From assembly GCA_015179125.1 (NCBI GenBank), contig WHVA01000319.1, positions 1 through 64,000 of the forward strand: a stretch of DNA of 64,000 bases. Reading direction: 5' to 3'. The stretch is from Gautieria morchelliformis (taxonomy: Eukaryota > Basidiomycota > Agaricomycetes > Gomphales > Gomphaceae). The notes under the pieces were generated by a model. That model was given only the letters and a program-made list of their open reading frames with translations. It did no database searches and was not told the origin of the DNA. Of this stretch, positions 45,934-57,491 are shown in pieces; the first letter of the stretch is position 1, and the number at the start of each line of letters is the position of its first letter. The position numbers and the translations under genes are program-made.

Positions 45934-47770
45934 GCCCTGATTCTGATAGGTCTCAGCAAAATTTCCCATGGCCTTCAGGGGGTCAGGATGCTCCTCACCA
46001 AGGATCCTCTTCCTTGCCTCCATAACTTGAAGCTCCAACTCTTCAGCATCCTTCCATCGGCCCCGATTCTTATAGGTCAAGGCAAGATTGCCCATGGCAA
46101 TCAGGGTGTGAGGATGCTCCTCTCCAAGGTGTTAGCAACTAGGGGCTATGGCAGGGAAGGTTCGGTAGAGTTCTTAGAAAGCTAGAATCAAATACACTCT
46201 CTCAGTGAATTTATTGTCACTGATATATTAATACAGTACCTAGAATCAAATACACTACATGATTTTCAGTCAACATGCTATGTAAATATGAATAATACTA
46301 CTCGCCTCTCTCAGTGAATTTATTGTCACTGAGAGAGGAGTACAATCCTGTCTCAGAAGGCATATACGTGCACCCGGCCCTTTAGCGCCCAAGGGCTCGC
46401 GCGTCGAAGTCATTTCAAACTCCGCTGGGTGCAGCCGCCTGTGAAAATAGAAATAACAAAGTGGAATGGAGAGATAGGGAGTGACTGGAAAATTTCGAAA
46501 ATAAGCAGAGAAATGGATGCATGGTACAAGAACAATGTGAGAAACAATTGGAAACACCACACACTAAATTGAACATATTATGCTTGATTTTGGTGCAGGA
46601 GCATAAATGCACCCAACACAAGGATCCTCTTCCTTGCCTCCATGACGTGAACCTCCAGCTCTTCAGCATACTTCCACTGGCCCAGACTGTGAGAGGTTGA
46701 GGCAAGGTTTCCCATGGCCATCAGGGTGTCAGGATGCTCCTCACCAAGGATCCTCTTCCTTTCCTCCATGACTTGAACCTCCAGCTCTTCAGCATCCTTC
46801 CACTGGCCCTGATTTCGATAGTTTGAGGCAAGGTTGCCCATGGCGATCAGGGTGTCAGGGTGCTCCTCACCAAGGATCCTCTTCCTTGCCTCCTTGACTT
46901 GAACCTCCAGCGCTTCAGCATCCTTCCACCGGCATTGATTCTGATAGGTTAAGGCAAGGTTGCTCATGGCTAACTGGGTGGCATGATGCTCCTCACCAAG
47001 GACCCTCTTCCTTGCTTCCATGACTCGAACCTCCAGCTCTTCAGCATCCTTCCACTGGCCCAGACTCTGATAGGTTACAGCAAGGTTGCCCATGGCCATC
47101 AGGGTGTCATGATGCTCCTCACCAAGGATCCTCTTCCTTGCCTCCATGACTTGAACCTCCAGCTCTTCAGCATCCTTCCACTGGCCCTGATTTTGATAGG
47201 TTGGGGAAAGGTTGCCCATGGCCATCAGGGTATCAGGATGCTCCTCACCAAGGATCCTCTTCCTTGCCTCCATGACTTGAACCTCCAGCTCTTCAGCATC
47301 CTTCCACTGGCCCAGACTCTGATAGGTTACAGCAAGGTTGCCCATGGCCAGCAGGGTGTCAGGATGCTCCTCACCAAGGATCCTCTTCCTTGCCTCCATG
47401 ACTTGAACCTCCCGCTCTTCAGCATCCTTCCACCGGCATTGGTTCCGATAGGTCAAGGCAAGGTTGCCCAAGGACATCAGGGTGTCATGATGCTCCTCAC
47501 CAAGGACCCTCTTCCTTGCCTCCATAACTTGAATCTCCAGCTCTTCAGCATCCTTCCACCGGCCCTGATCCTGATAGATTGAGGCAAGGTTGCCCATGGC
47601 CTTCAGGGTGTCAGGATGCTCCTCACCAAGGACCCTCTTCCTTGCCTCCATGACTTGAACCGCCAGCTCTCCAGCCTCCTTCCACCTGCCCTGATTCCAA
47701 TAAGTTTTGGAAGGTTACCCATGGTGATCAGGGTGGAAGGGTGCTCCTGACCAAGGACGCTCTTCCTTGT
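45934..47770 (-). repeat. Near-identical 126-bp TPR-coding tandem array
   Basis: About eleven to twelve units of 126 bases (42 codons), nine or so between 46619 and 47770 and the rest beyond the LTR (45934-46129). Adjacent units differ at only a few bases, at recurring positions such as the residues after MGNLA and before NQG/SLG. Confidence 0.85.
46130..46618 (-). mobile_element. Solo LTR, family L2, copy B (489 bp) inside the TPR array
   Basis: The exact same length as copy A and about 97% alike by eye, in the inverse orientation. Flanked by CAAGG (46125-46129 and 46619-46623), a duplication of the TPR unit sequence ccaaggatcc. Confidence 0.85.
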
Positions 47771-50610
47771 CTCCATGGCCTTAACCTCGAGCTCTTCAGC
47801 ATCCTTCCATCGTCCTGCTTCATGGAACACTTTCGCAAAATTTTCTGCCATGTTTGCATCTATAGTTTTTGTATGAAGCTCATTGATATGAGCCAGGAGA
47901 GATCTCCTAAAAGTATAATCCTCTGTACTGTCTTCATCTGGGATAGAAAGGGCTAGTATCTGCATTGTACACCTTTGCTTATTCTCCTGCTCTGCTGCCT
48001 CTAGGTTATCTCGAGCCCAGGCATGTACTAGTGGATGAAGGGAATATGTACTGTCTTCTTCATTAGTACTAATTAATGAGTATGAAGCTAATTCATTAAT
48101 GATCTCCTGAAATTGAAAGTCACTCCAGCCACCATCTGTCATTTGAAAGTTATGTAAAAGTCGTTTTGCATCATCAAATGTCCATCAGGATCCCTCAGAG
48201 AAGCCTTTCGAAAGGTGCTTTTGGAAATCCCCCTCCAGTGTAGAAATGCACTCAGATGTAGCAGGGTTGCTGCATTGTGACTTAGCCTTTTAAAGCTAAT
48301 TTCCCATGTTGCATATACTGCCCATGGATAATCATCCACCATTTGTACTGAGTGCTTGCTCATTAGTTGAGCACGATCCTTCTGGAAAATCTTCAGGTAG
48401 TCATTTAAGCTGCACCCCTTTGAGATATAGGCACCAGATTGTACAATGGCCAGGGCAAGATAACCAAGTTCTTTGACAATCAGAGAAGCCAGGCTACGAT
48501 TCTTTACAGAATATTTGACTCTAGAAAACACAAGGAGCAAATGAATCGCTTCCTCATCATTCATACTTGACACATGACAGTTGGAGCTGGGTGCGTGCAC
48601 ACAACACTCCACATTGCGACTTGTCACAATGATATTTCCATGCTTGCATGGTGGGAAGTACTTTCGAAGGTTTATGTCACGGTCATCAGCATTGTCCATG
48701 AAGAGCAACCATCCTTGGTGTCGTCCAGAAAGCCAGAGAAGAGCATCTTTGGCAGTCTGACCAATACACTCTTCCCGAGCAATATCTTCAAGGCCAGACT
48801 CCATAGTGGTCACACTACTTGCATCAACATAATAGACTCTCCAGAAACTAAACATAACACAAGTTAGTCCAAACATAACAGACCCAGGTAAACCACCCCA
48901 CTGTTGATAAAACTTTTCAATGAATCTCAATGCAATCTGTGTTTTTCCGGCCCCACCAAGTCCATATAAGACAAGGATGCACTGTTCCTCCTTAACAGTG
49001 GATGTCTGGTCTGGGAAGAAATATCCCTCAAGTTGCAAAAGGATATCTTCTCTCCCAGTAAATCTGCTTGTTGGTGGAGGACAAGCCTTATGTGGAGCTC
49101 CATGTTTACCTGACAGCTGGCCAATAGTTCCTGCACCTACAGTGTCTACCATAAAACATATGTCATCAGCTGTGAGGCATTGCAAGTTGTATGCACTAAG
49201 GTGTGTGGCAGCTATCACTTCCCGGCACTCCCTGAGAGCAATGACAGCAGCTGCTACCATCTCATCTACTTTTCCACGCTGAAGATGCTGCAATGTGTGT
49301 GTCTGCACCATGGGTAACTTTTCCCACTGTGCCAACATTACACTCTGCAATCCTTGCTCCACATTGAACCGAAAGTAAAAATTCGGTGCAGATCTGAAAC
49401 GCCGCTCAATTTCCTCTGCTGTTGTCTCACATTCCGTGGTGATCTTCTTCAATGCCTCAATGACACCTAATGGTATGACATTGTTATGCAGACTAGGTGC
49501 CGGCAGGCCAGCAGTGGTGACATGTCCAGTTCCGATACTGATGACGCAAGCAATATGTTGGTGTGGAAATATGTGTTCTGCCTCATTGAGGATTTGCTTG
49601 ATAGGATTGTTGCAGCCCAGGCCACCATCGACGATGGATTCACGCATAAGTGGAATTCCAATGAAAATCCGTTTGAAAAAGGTAGGAGCGGCAGACGTGG
49701 CACGAGCGGCCTCCCATATAGCGCAGTCGAATGATTCGTATTTGTCTACGGTGTACGTACGAAAGAGGCGGGGTGTGCTCATATTATTTGCGGGCATCGC
49801 GCAGACAAAACTGGGCTCCTGTCAGCTATGTACCAAGTCAAGAATGAGCGGCAACGTGAACATACGTTTTGCATACTTCGCTGCTTGGTCTTGGATCGAA
49901 CATGCGTGCGTTAGGGTCGCCAGTCGATTCCTGGATGATCGCCTTGATAGCTTTCTCCAAATTGCTAGCCTTGAACATTCCATCCTTCCAAAATGGTTTC
50001 TTCTCCGAGAACACTTTTGAGGCGAAATTGGCATAGGCTTCGATTGCTTTATCTACGGGGAGGCGGAGGCGGCCCAGAATAAGTGCTATGAGCCTGGATG
50101 GACCGTATTAGAGAGCGATGGTGATCTTTAAGCAAGTAACTTACCCGCCTGTACTCGTACCGCAGATTAAGTCGAAATATTCGCAAGGAAGGGCACCGTG
50201 GGTCGTCCTTCCTGGCGCTGGATTCTTTGCATGATTTCTTGCAGAATGATAAGTTCGGATAAGCCACGGATGCCGCCGCCATCTGCTGAGGGTGTCAGAA
50301 GGTGTCATATAACAAGCGTGAAAACCTTACCGAGTGAAAGCAACCTGAGCCCGGCACCTCTTTGCGTCGTGGGGTTAGATTCGATGCCCGTTCCCCTTGT
50401 AGAAAGAGCAGAAGTGGACATCGATACGACCTATTCACGAAGATTCGTCAGATAGTTGGTTCCGTTGATTCTTTAGCCTCCTGGATAAACCTTGCTTACC
50501 TTCGAGGGTAGCAAAGAGGGTTCTACGATCGGCGGCGTTTCGTCATGCGCGGATGAAGGAAAAGCGTCGGTGACCTGTTTATTGTGGTCCATTGAGGAGT
50601 TAGAGGTCAT

Positions 50611-51617
50611 GGTGGTATTGGGAAGGAGGCAGTGCGAGGGAACTGCGGTGAGAACGTGGGAATGAGAAGACTTGACAGGCACTACGAGCGCCTCTACCCT
50701 AACTCGTAGGCCTTTATTATTGTTAGCACGGCGTTCACACGTAGCATGACGTGTGGATAGATCCTCAACGTGATTTGCGATAACGCCAGCGCGAATGACA
50801 CTGGCACGGTGGACGAAATGGGCCATGGCGAAGCGGTTCCTCGAGTGCCAACCGACCGCTGAATCCTGATGTCCACAGGGCGTGGGGATTCGGATGGTTG
50901 TGGCGGTTAGGGTGCTTGTGTCGGCTATAGCGGCTGTAGTCATTGTTTTTGCATGCTGCGCGGGTTGGACGGTTGTGACGATCCCGACGATTGTGCGGGC
51001 GGTTGTCAATATCAGGCGATATATGGACCATCAGGCCACCTTGTAAGGGTACATAATCAGGACTTATAAGGGGAGGTAGCTGATCAGTTGTCATATGGTT
51101 TCCAAAGCCTGACATTGGGACCGACGCTTGGCCAGTTGAGATACTGACCGATAAGATTAAGATGTTCCTATAAGCTTCAATGACCCAAGTCAGGCCAGAT
51201 CAGGCCCGATAAGGTCTGGCCATAGATCGTACTAAACTGGGGTGCCTTAAGTCGGCCATATGAAGTTTAAGCCGGCCTGAGGACCTCACCGGTAAGGCAA
51301 GATTCATATCTCTCTCATGTCAGAAATACACTACTTTCTACTATGATTACAACCACTGGAATGTCTAATACATGCTCATGTAACATGGTACATTATAACT
51401 TTTTACAACTGCGGGGACTGAAATGCGCGCGCATACAATAAATAACAATAAAATCAGACAACGGAAAAATACTTATACCTCTAGGCCATGCATCACATTT
51501 TGCAAGGCAGACAGTTGAACCCTGATTACTGCAGGCAGTAGTAATGCTAGAACATTCTAATCAGCTGAGCTTCTATTTCTATTAATGGGGTAAAGTTCTG
51601 ACTGTTACCTCCATCAT
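50611..51617. other. Upstream region of the NLR-like gene
   Basis: Contains long minus-strand frames rich in His, Asn and Arg (50765-51115) without a recognisable motif. Probably promoter and spacer. Nothing else is seen to 51617. Confidence 0.4.
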
Positions 51618-52007
51618 TGTTACGTATCGAGATTTCCGCTAAGTCAGAACTGGAAAGGACAGCGGCTTCAACTTGTAGGTTGCGCCCCCAATGAACTATC
51701 GTCCTAGGTATTTCAGAAATGGGTCGGAAGTCGGAATGTACTGAACTGAAGGTTGGCCGGAACTTGAGGCGGAATTGAGGTGGGAGACGGAAGGCGGAGT
51801 GACTGAGGTCTTGCTAGACTCGCTGTGCTAAGAACAGGAGATGGAGCGAAGGAAATCAAGTATTGAAGGTGATTATCTGATTGCAGAATAAGAGACATAC
51901 ATGACAGGCTTTTATACAAAGAGCTGAGACAACAGGTAATGGGGTAGTACTAAGCAAATTCTGGGGGAAGCGGAAGTCGAGTAGACAATGCGTGGGAACT
52001 AACTAAT
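51618..52007. repeat. Partial LTR of the Gypsy-3 family
   Basis: Starts TGTTACGTATCGAG and runs parallel to 53799-54187 with small differences, after which the two diverge. No matching end or duplication could be placed, so it is a truncated copy. Confidence 0.7.
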
Positions 52008-52155
52008 CAGGAGCTAACAGCATACAACATCACCATTGTAATTGATGATAAAGAGACATTCTTCAGTACTGATAAGCTTCCTGAACCTCAGATTGCACCC
52101 GAAGTGCTGTTGAACACACAAGGTCACCAGATGTGTGAATGGTACAACAGAGACC

Positions 52156-52716
52156 TGTTACGATACGATACGTCGTAAGGTTGACCGAGGTCGGGAGCGA
52201 AGCCCGAGGTAAGGTCCGAGGTCACAGGGCGAGGTTTGGATGGGGAAGTCGGAGAGGACTTGGCTTCAGGTTATGTGCTGCGCCGACCCTACGCACGAGT
52301 CCCAACTTCGGAGGCAAATGAATAAGAGGCGAGGTTTGGCTTAAGAGGCGAGGCTTAGAACTAGCTAAGGATTGAAGGGATACGATAGTTGATTTTCAGA
52401 CTGAGGAGTAGGAAATGCATACAAGGGGGTTATATATGGGCGAGGATACGAGTCAGGGGCGAACATATTAGTGGAGGTCAGGGCGAGGTCAGGAGGCCGA
52501 GGTCAGGGCGAGGTAATATACGAATGATGCGTGATGGAGCGGAATCAGTAACTAAGGGGATACGGGCATGGGATCAAGGTCGGATATGAGCTCAAGCTCG
52601 GGCTCGGGCTCGGGCGCGGATAAGGATCATGTGTACTCGGGCACGAAATATCACAAGGCTCGGGCTCAGAAGAAGGTTTTACCGGTAAGTAACCGGCCAA
52701 AGGCCGGGTCCTTACA
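52156..52716. mobile_element. Solo LTR with AGACC duplication (561 bp)
   Basis: Starts TGTTACGATACG and ends GGGTCCTTACA, flanked by AGACC (52151-52155 and 52717-52721). Internal sequence is rich in gaggtc/gggcgagg repeats and a ctcgggctcgggctcggg run. Related at its first bases to the Gypsy-3 LTR but a distinct family. Confidence 0.75.
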
Positions 52717-52879
52717 AGACCTCATTACACTGCAGGCATATAAAAGTTTTCTTGCTCAACAAATTCTAACAAAAACACAAAACTTTTTTATAATTTTTTT
52801 ACATTAAAAACACCAAAAAAATTTGGAATATCTTTACAGTTCTTTGAACAGTTTTTCAGATCAGAAAATTTTTATATGC

Positions 52880-53175
52880 CTCCAGTGTTAATCTCCTTGA
52901 CCTTGCAATTGTTCGGGCCAGAACCAGAGATATTAATACGGAGAACCCTGTGGATGACTTCACTGCGCATTTATGTCATTCCTTGGGGTATACTTCCGAT
53001 GACTGTATCGCCTGTACAAAGTGGGATATACCACTGACAATATGTGGAAACCGGACACACACACAAACCGATGTCTGCATACACAATAAACAAAACCGAG
53101 GTGTGCTCCTCCTTGTTCAAGAGGACTGTAAAGATGTAGATCTTATGCCTTGTGTCACAAGGGCAGACAGAACTT
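52880..53175 (+). pseudogene. Fragment of an uncharacterised basidiomycete protein family
   Basis: Reads NLLDLAIVRARTRDINTENP, then VDDFTAHLCHSLGY, KWDIPLTICGNRTHTQTDVC and GVLLLVQEDCKD before a stop. The pattern of LGY, IPL-ICG, a TDVCI block and LLLVQED is shared by a large family of Agaricomycete hypothetical proteins, often found near transposons. The start and the usual DPEPQLIAEAIAAF region after VQED are missing. Further exon-like stretches (PRLPSFAFWSNCLTSIIGGH at about 53385-53455, and SFPPPRVAPHWVPYLR at about 53645-53695) follow but cannot be tied to it with confidence. Confidence 0.45.
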
Positions 53176-54574
53176 GACCAATGTGTGGTATTCTGGATGC
53201 TACATAGTGACAGTGTAAGGTAAGATGTGATTGGGAACTGCCAGACAGTTCCCATGCATCAACTGTACAGTGGGTCCCTAAGGGGCCCACGGAGCTGAGG
53301 CGGGAACAACAGCTTGGTCAGCAGCTGATCAATCCAGACTATCAGAAGCATTGGCAGTTTGGTCCAAATACCAAACCTCGCTTACCGTCGTTTGCCTTTT
53401 GGAGCAACTGTTTGACCTCCATCATTGGAGGGCATCGCTTCACATGGTGTATTGAGCAGGTAGGTATGTATGTGCTCATATGATGTGTATATGTCGCCTA
53501 CTAGGGACTTTTTTTTCCTAGCCATCCTTTTCATCATCTTGCCTCACTGCACGCTGCTCCTTTCTCTACTCATGTTTCTGGATCCCTCTGATGAAAACAT
53601 GCAGGAGCAGGTTTTGAATAATGCTGCAACTCCTTCACAGCTGTCTTTTCCCCCACCTCGTGTGGCACCTCATTGGGTGCCATATCTAAGGCAAGTCTCC
53701 AATCTCCTCGTTGCGTTCATCTCACATGCTAACATTCGCTGTTTATCTCTAGACCATGAATATCCCAGGCATTCCTAGCAAGCCGCTCATGCAGCGGGTG
53801 TTACGTATCGAGATTTCCGCTAAGTCGGAACTGGAAAGGACAGCGGCTTCAACTTATAGGTTGCGCCCCCAATGAACTATCATCCTAAGTATTTCGGAAT
53901 TGAGTCGGAAGGCGGGAAGTCCTGAACCAAAGGTTTGGTCGGAACTTGAGTCGGAACTAAGGCGGAAGGCGGAGGCGGAGAGACTGAGATCTCGCTAGAC
54001 TCGCTGTGCTAAGAACAGGAGATGGAGTGAAGGAAATCAAGTATCGAAGGCAATTATCTGATTGCAGAATAAGAGACATACATGACAGGCTTTTATACAA
54101 AGAGCTGGGGCAACAGGTAATGACATGGTACTAAGCAAATTCCAGAGGAAGTGGAAGTCGAGTAGACAATGCGTGGGAACTAACTATTGGGAACAATGGA
54201 CTACAAGGGGGGTTCAGGGTAAGGTAGAACAATGGCAAAGAACAAGGGGTCGGGAAAACATATCTGACAACGAACTACAAGGGTGACCGGATATGTGGTT
54301 TTGATGATCGATGAAACGGGTCCGGTGGGTCCGAGTAATAGAGTCGAAAGAACAAGGGAATAGAACAATGGGCGGAATGTCGGAAATATCAGAGGGGCGG
54401 AAGGTGTTGCGGAAATATCGGAGGGGCGGAAGGTGTGGCGGAAATGAGGGTCGGAAGTCGGAAATGAACGGGAGCCCCGCGAGACCACAGGTTGGATCAC
54501 GTGACCTGTGGACGGACGCGTCGGAGTTCTAAAAAATAGGCTGAGGAACAAACGCGTCTTCTTTCCATTCCATC

Positions 54575-55560
54575 ATGAGTGCTCCAGTAGACTTCTCTAA
54601 AATGTCCAGCGCCGAGATGAAACAGCATTTCGCTGATATGCTCGTGCAAAAGGAATTGGCCGAAAATGCGAGGCTGAGGAAGCTGCGCGGAAAGAGAAGG
54701 AACGTCGGGAGAAAGAGCGGAAGGAACAGGCGAGGAAGGAACGCAAGCGCCGCGAGGAGGAGGAGCGCGTCCGTGAAGAGAAATGGAAACGGAACGCGGC
54801 ACGGAAAGCTGCTGCGGACAAGGCGGCTGCAGAGAAAGCGGCTGCGGAGAAAGCTTCTGCGGAGAAGGTGGAAAAGGAACAGGTGAGTCGGGAATGTCCG
54901 GCGGAAAGGTTTGAATCAACTAAAAGCTCTTCCAGAATAATGTTCGGGATCAGTCAGAGTCAGACTCGGAAAGCTCGACGGAAGGTACACCATCTCCCGA
55001 AGGAAAAGGGAAGCAAAAGGAAATCGCTACTCCGGTGAACCTTGTGGTGGAACGGAAATGTCGGGCGGACGCATTCCAGAAGGCTTGAAAGGCAAAGTTG
55101 AATCGGATGTTGGAGCTGCGTGAACTAGGGCCGGAAAATCCCGCGACTAAGAAGCGGAAAACGTGGGACGGCGATGAGGAGGAAAAAGCTCCTTGCGACC
55201 CATGCGAGTCTAAGGGGGCGGATTGCACATGGTTGAGTAATCCACGGGAAACGTCGTGTGATCAGTGCCGTGACAGGAAGAGACGCTGCGTTGTGGACGG
55301 GTGTGCTTCGAGGCTGGAGCGAAAGAAACAGAAGGTTGAGGAGTCGAATCCAAAGTCGGAAACGGACCGAGTGGAGGGAGGGCCGAGGAATCGTTTCCGG
55401 TGACCGGAAAATCGGGACAGGCAGTTTTGAACCGATTCACCATGTCTTATCCCCTTCTCGATATTGCCGGGTCGCTGAGGCCATGCGGAAACAGCAACGT
55501 GAAATCCGGGATATCATGATCGAAATGGCCGAGGTTCAGCAGCATCAGGTTCTGTAAATT
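54575..55560 (+). other. Antisense accessory gene of Gypsy-3 with Zn(II)2Cys6-like cluster
   Basis: Same position and orientation relative to pol as in Gypsy-1. It begins MSAPVDFSKMSSAEMKQHFA, continues into a long Lys/Glu/Arg/Ala-rich coiled-coil-like region, then an acidic Ser/Asp-rich piece (QSESDSESS), a basic KKRKTW stretch and six cysteines at 55194-55289 spaced C-X2-C-X6-C-X10-C-X2-C-X6-C, the GAL4-type spacing, ending in the basic RDRKRRC. A second coiled-coil-like piece follows (AMRKQQREIRDIMIEM). Short introns are likely (a GTGAGT donor near 54882). The gene looks slightly broken, so I treat it as a fossil of a working one. Confidence 0.6.
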
Positions 55561-55946
55561 CAGAACCAGATGACTGTTATGTCTACCGTCCTGCAGCAGT
55601 TGACGCGGGAAATGCGGTGGCGGAACGATCTGGTCCAGGACTGAATGGATGCGCGGCTGCGGGAGCAGGGAATTGGGGCGGAAGCGGGTCCGAGCGGGGG
55701 GGCGGAAACGAGGGAAAGGGTGGAAACGGAGTTGGTGAGTGTCGAGGTAGGAGAGGCAGAAAAAGAGCTGGAAGTGGAAAAAGAGGTCAAGGGGGAGACA
55801 ATGAGGGAGGAGTAGGGGTGTCAAAAGACTTGTAATATAATTTCTTGAAGTGTCAGAAATAAGCGTATCGGAATAATAGTCGGATTTTAATAATGACTTG
55901 AGAACTGTAAGAAAGCAATGGATGTCGGAAACGAGGTCGGAAATGA

Positions 55947-57491
55947 CTAGGGCGCGGAAATGGGGCCAGGCTTATCAGGATAAGACTTGTGGAAATCAGA
56001 GACAAGGTCAGCGGCGTGGTCTAGTTCCGTGGCGGAAATCCACGAGGTCTCTTCGTCGGTGTTTTCATAGCCTGCCCACTTGACTAGGTACTGGAGTTGG
56101 CAGCGGTATCGTCTGTCGAGCTTGGAGTTGAGAATTTCCGAGCTCTCGTATTCCGGTTCTCCGTCAATGACGACTGGCGGAGGCGGAGGTTGTTCTCGAT
56201 TCGGAATTGTATTCGGAACTGCGGGCTCAAGCATGGAGACATGGAATACCGGGTGTACTGCGCGCATATTGTCAGGAAGTCTGAGAGTGAAAGAACGACT
56301 GCCGGCCTTAGCGATGATGTCGTAAGGGCCAAGGTATTTCTCAGAGAGCTTCTTCGAGGGGCGAGTGGTGCGGAAGTTTTCAGCTTTGACGAAGACTTTG
56401 TCGCCAATCTCGAATGCCGGTTGCGGAAGTCGTTTCCGATCGGCGGAAGTTTGGTATCTCTTTTGTGCAGCGGAAATGTTCTCTCGGAGGTGCTGATGAA
56501 GGTCGTCGAGTTCCACAACGAAATCTCGGGCTCTTGCAGAGGCGAGGTCGCGTTCAGGGTGGATGGCGAGATTCGGGTGGTAGCCATTGTTGCCATAAAA
56601 GGGTGAAATTCCGGTGGTAGCGGAAGGCGCATTGTTGTAGGCAAATTCCGCGAGCGGAAGAAGGTCGGACCAATTGCTGTGTTGGTAGTTGCAATAGATG
56701 CGGAGATACTGTTCAAGGGTCTGATTAGTACGTTCCGTTTGTCCGTCTCCTTCGGGATGATAACCGGAAGTGAAGTGGAGCTTCATGTCGAGAGCCTTGC
56801 CGAGTGTGCGCAAAAAGGAGGACACGAATTCTGATCCACGGTCGGAAGTGACATGGAAAGGGATTCCATGCTTGGAAAAGACGTGGAGCACGAAGAGCTG
56901 TGCGAGCTGGGCGGAAGTGATGGTGTCATAGGTCGGAATAAAGATGGACTGCTTTGTAAGGCGGTCAATGATTACTAGAATGGTATCATAGCCAGATGAC
57001 TTAGGAAGTTTCTCAATGAAATCCATGGATATCGAATTCCACGGTTGTTCCGGGATCGGAAGTTGCTTCAGGAGGCCGTAAGGTTTGTGACGTTGAGGCT
57101 TGGCTCGCATACAGGTGGTGCATGACTTGCAGTAGTCTTGGACCATTGTGCGGAGGAGGGGCCAAGTATAGGTACGTCGGATTATGTCGAGGGTTTTGTT
57201 CTGGCCTTGGTGTCCTGAGAGCGGATGATCGTGGCTTTGCTGGAGTACGCGAAGTTGTAGATCATTGGTATCCGGAACGTAAATCCGGGACTTGTACCGG
57301 AGAAATCCATCGGAATCAAGGGACCATCCAGGACTGGTGGGGTCATCGAGGTGGGCTGCAGAGGTGGGGTCAGAACGGATGTCGGAATGGAGAGACTCGG
57401 TGTCCATAATGATTGAGGCGTGGAGTAGCGGAAACTGCAATGCTGTGGCACGCCTCAAGACGTTGATCACAGCGAGGTCAAGTTTGCACAA
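55947..57491 (-). other. Gypsy-3 integrase with C-terminal chromodomain
   Basis: One open frame of 514 codons. It has the H2C2 zinc-binding motif (HDHPLSGHQG ... YCKSCTTCMRAKP), the DDE catalytic core (SMDFIEKLP, TSDRGSEFVS, GYHPEGDGQTERTNQ), the GPY/F module (KYLGPYDIIAKAG, HPVFHVSMLEP) and a chromodomain (LQYLVKWAGYENTDEETSW). The chromodomain places it among chromoviruses, which target chromatin marks (family knowledge). Confidence 0.9.

Larger units (their letters stand above)
45871..50610 (-). pseudogene. Patatin / NB-ARC / TPR protein (fungal NLR-like), disrupted
   Basis: Domain order on the minus strand: patatin-like phospholipase, NB-ARC NTPase, TPR array. The ATG at 50610-50608 begins a low-complexity N-terminus; spliced exons then give LRLLSLDGGGIRGLSELIIL (oxyanion loop), EYFDLICGTSTGG (nucleophile Ser, 50165-50140), MFDPRPSSE, FVCAMPANNM and SIVDGGLGCNNP (catalytic Asp). 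NB-ARC: P-loop GLGGAGKTQIALRF (48950-48910), LLFMDNADD (Walker B), IIVTSRN and LGYLALAI. The TPR array has 42-residue units (WKDAEELEVQVMEARKRILG). Disruptions: frame changes near 50190, near 48180 and near 47720 (after MGNLPK), a 489-bp solo LTR at 46130-46618, and two adjacent stops in the last unit (45933-45928). Such proteins are thought to sense non-self and trigger a lipase response (family knowledge). Decay looks recent because most of the frame is intact. Confidence 0.85.

Noticed and set aside
46983-47582. Long plus-strand frame opposite the TPR array
   Set aside because: It is the antisense shadow of the 126-base repeats; it repeats with the same period and has no independent start or motif.
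50473-51115. Minus-strand frames upstream of the NLR-like gene as a separate protein
   Set aside because: Only the last part, from the ATG at 50610, connects by a proper intron to the patatin exons; the rest is low-complexity.
52568-52807. Ser/Gly-rich plus-strand frame
   Set aside because: Produced by the ctcgggctcggg run at the end of a solo LTR with 5-bp duplications.
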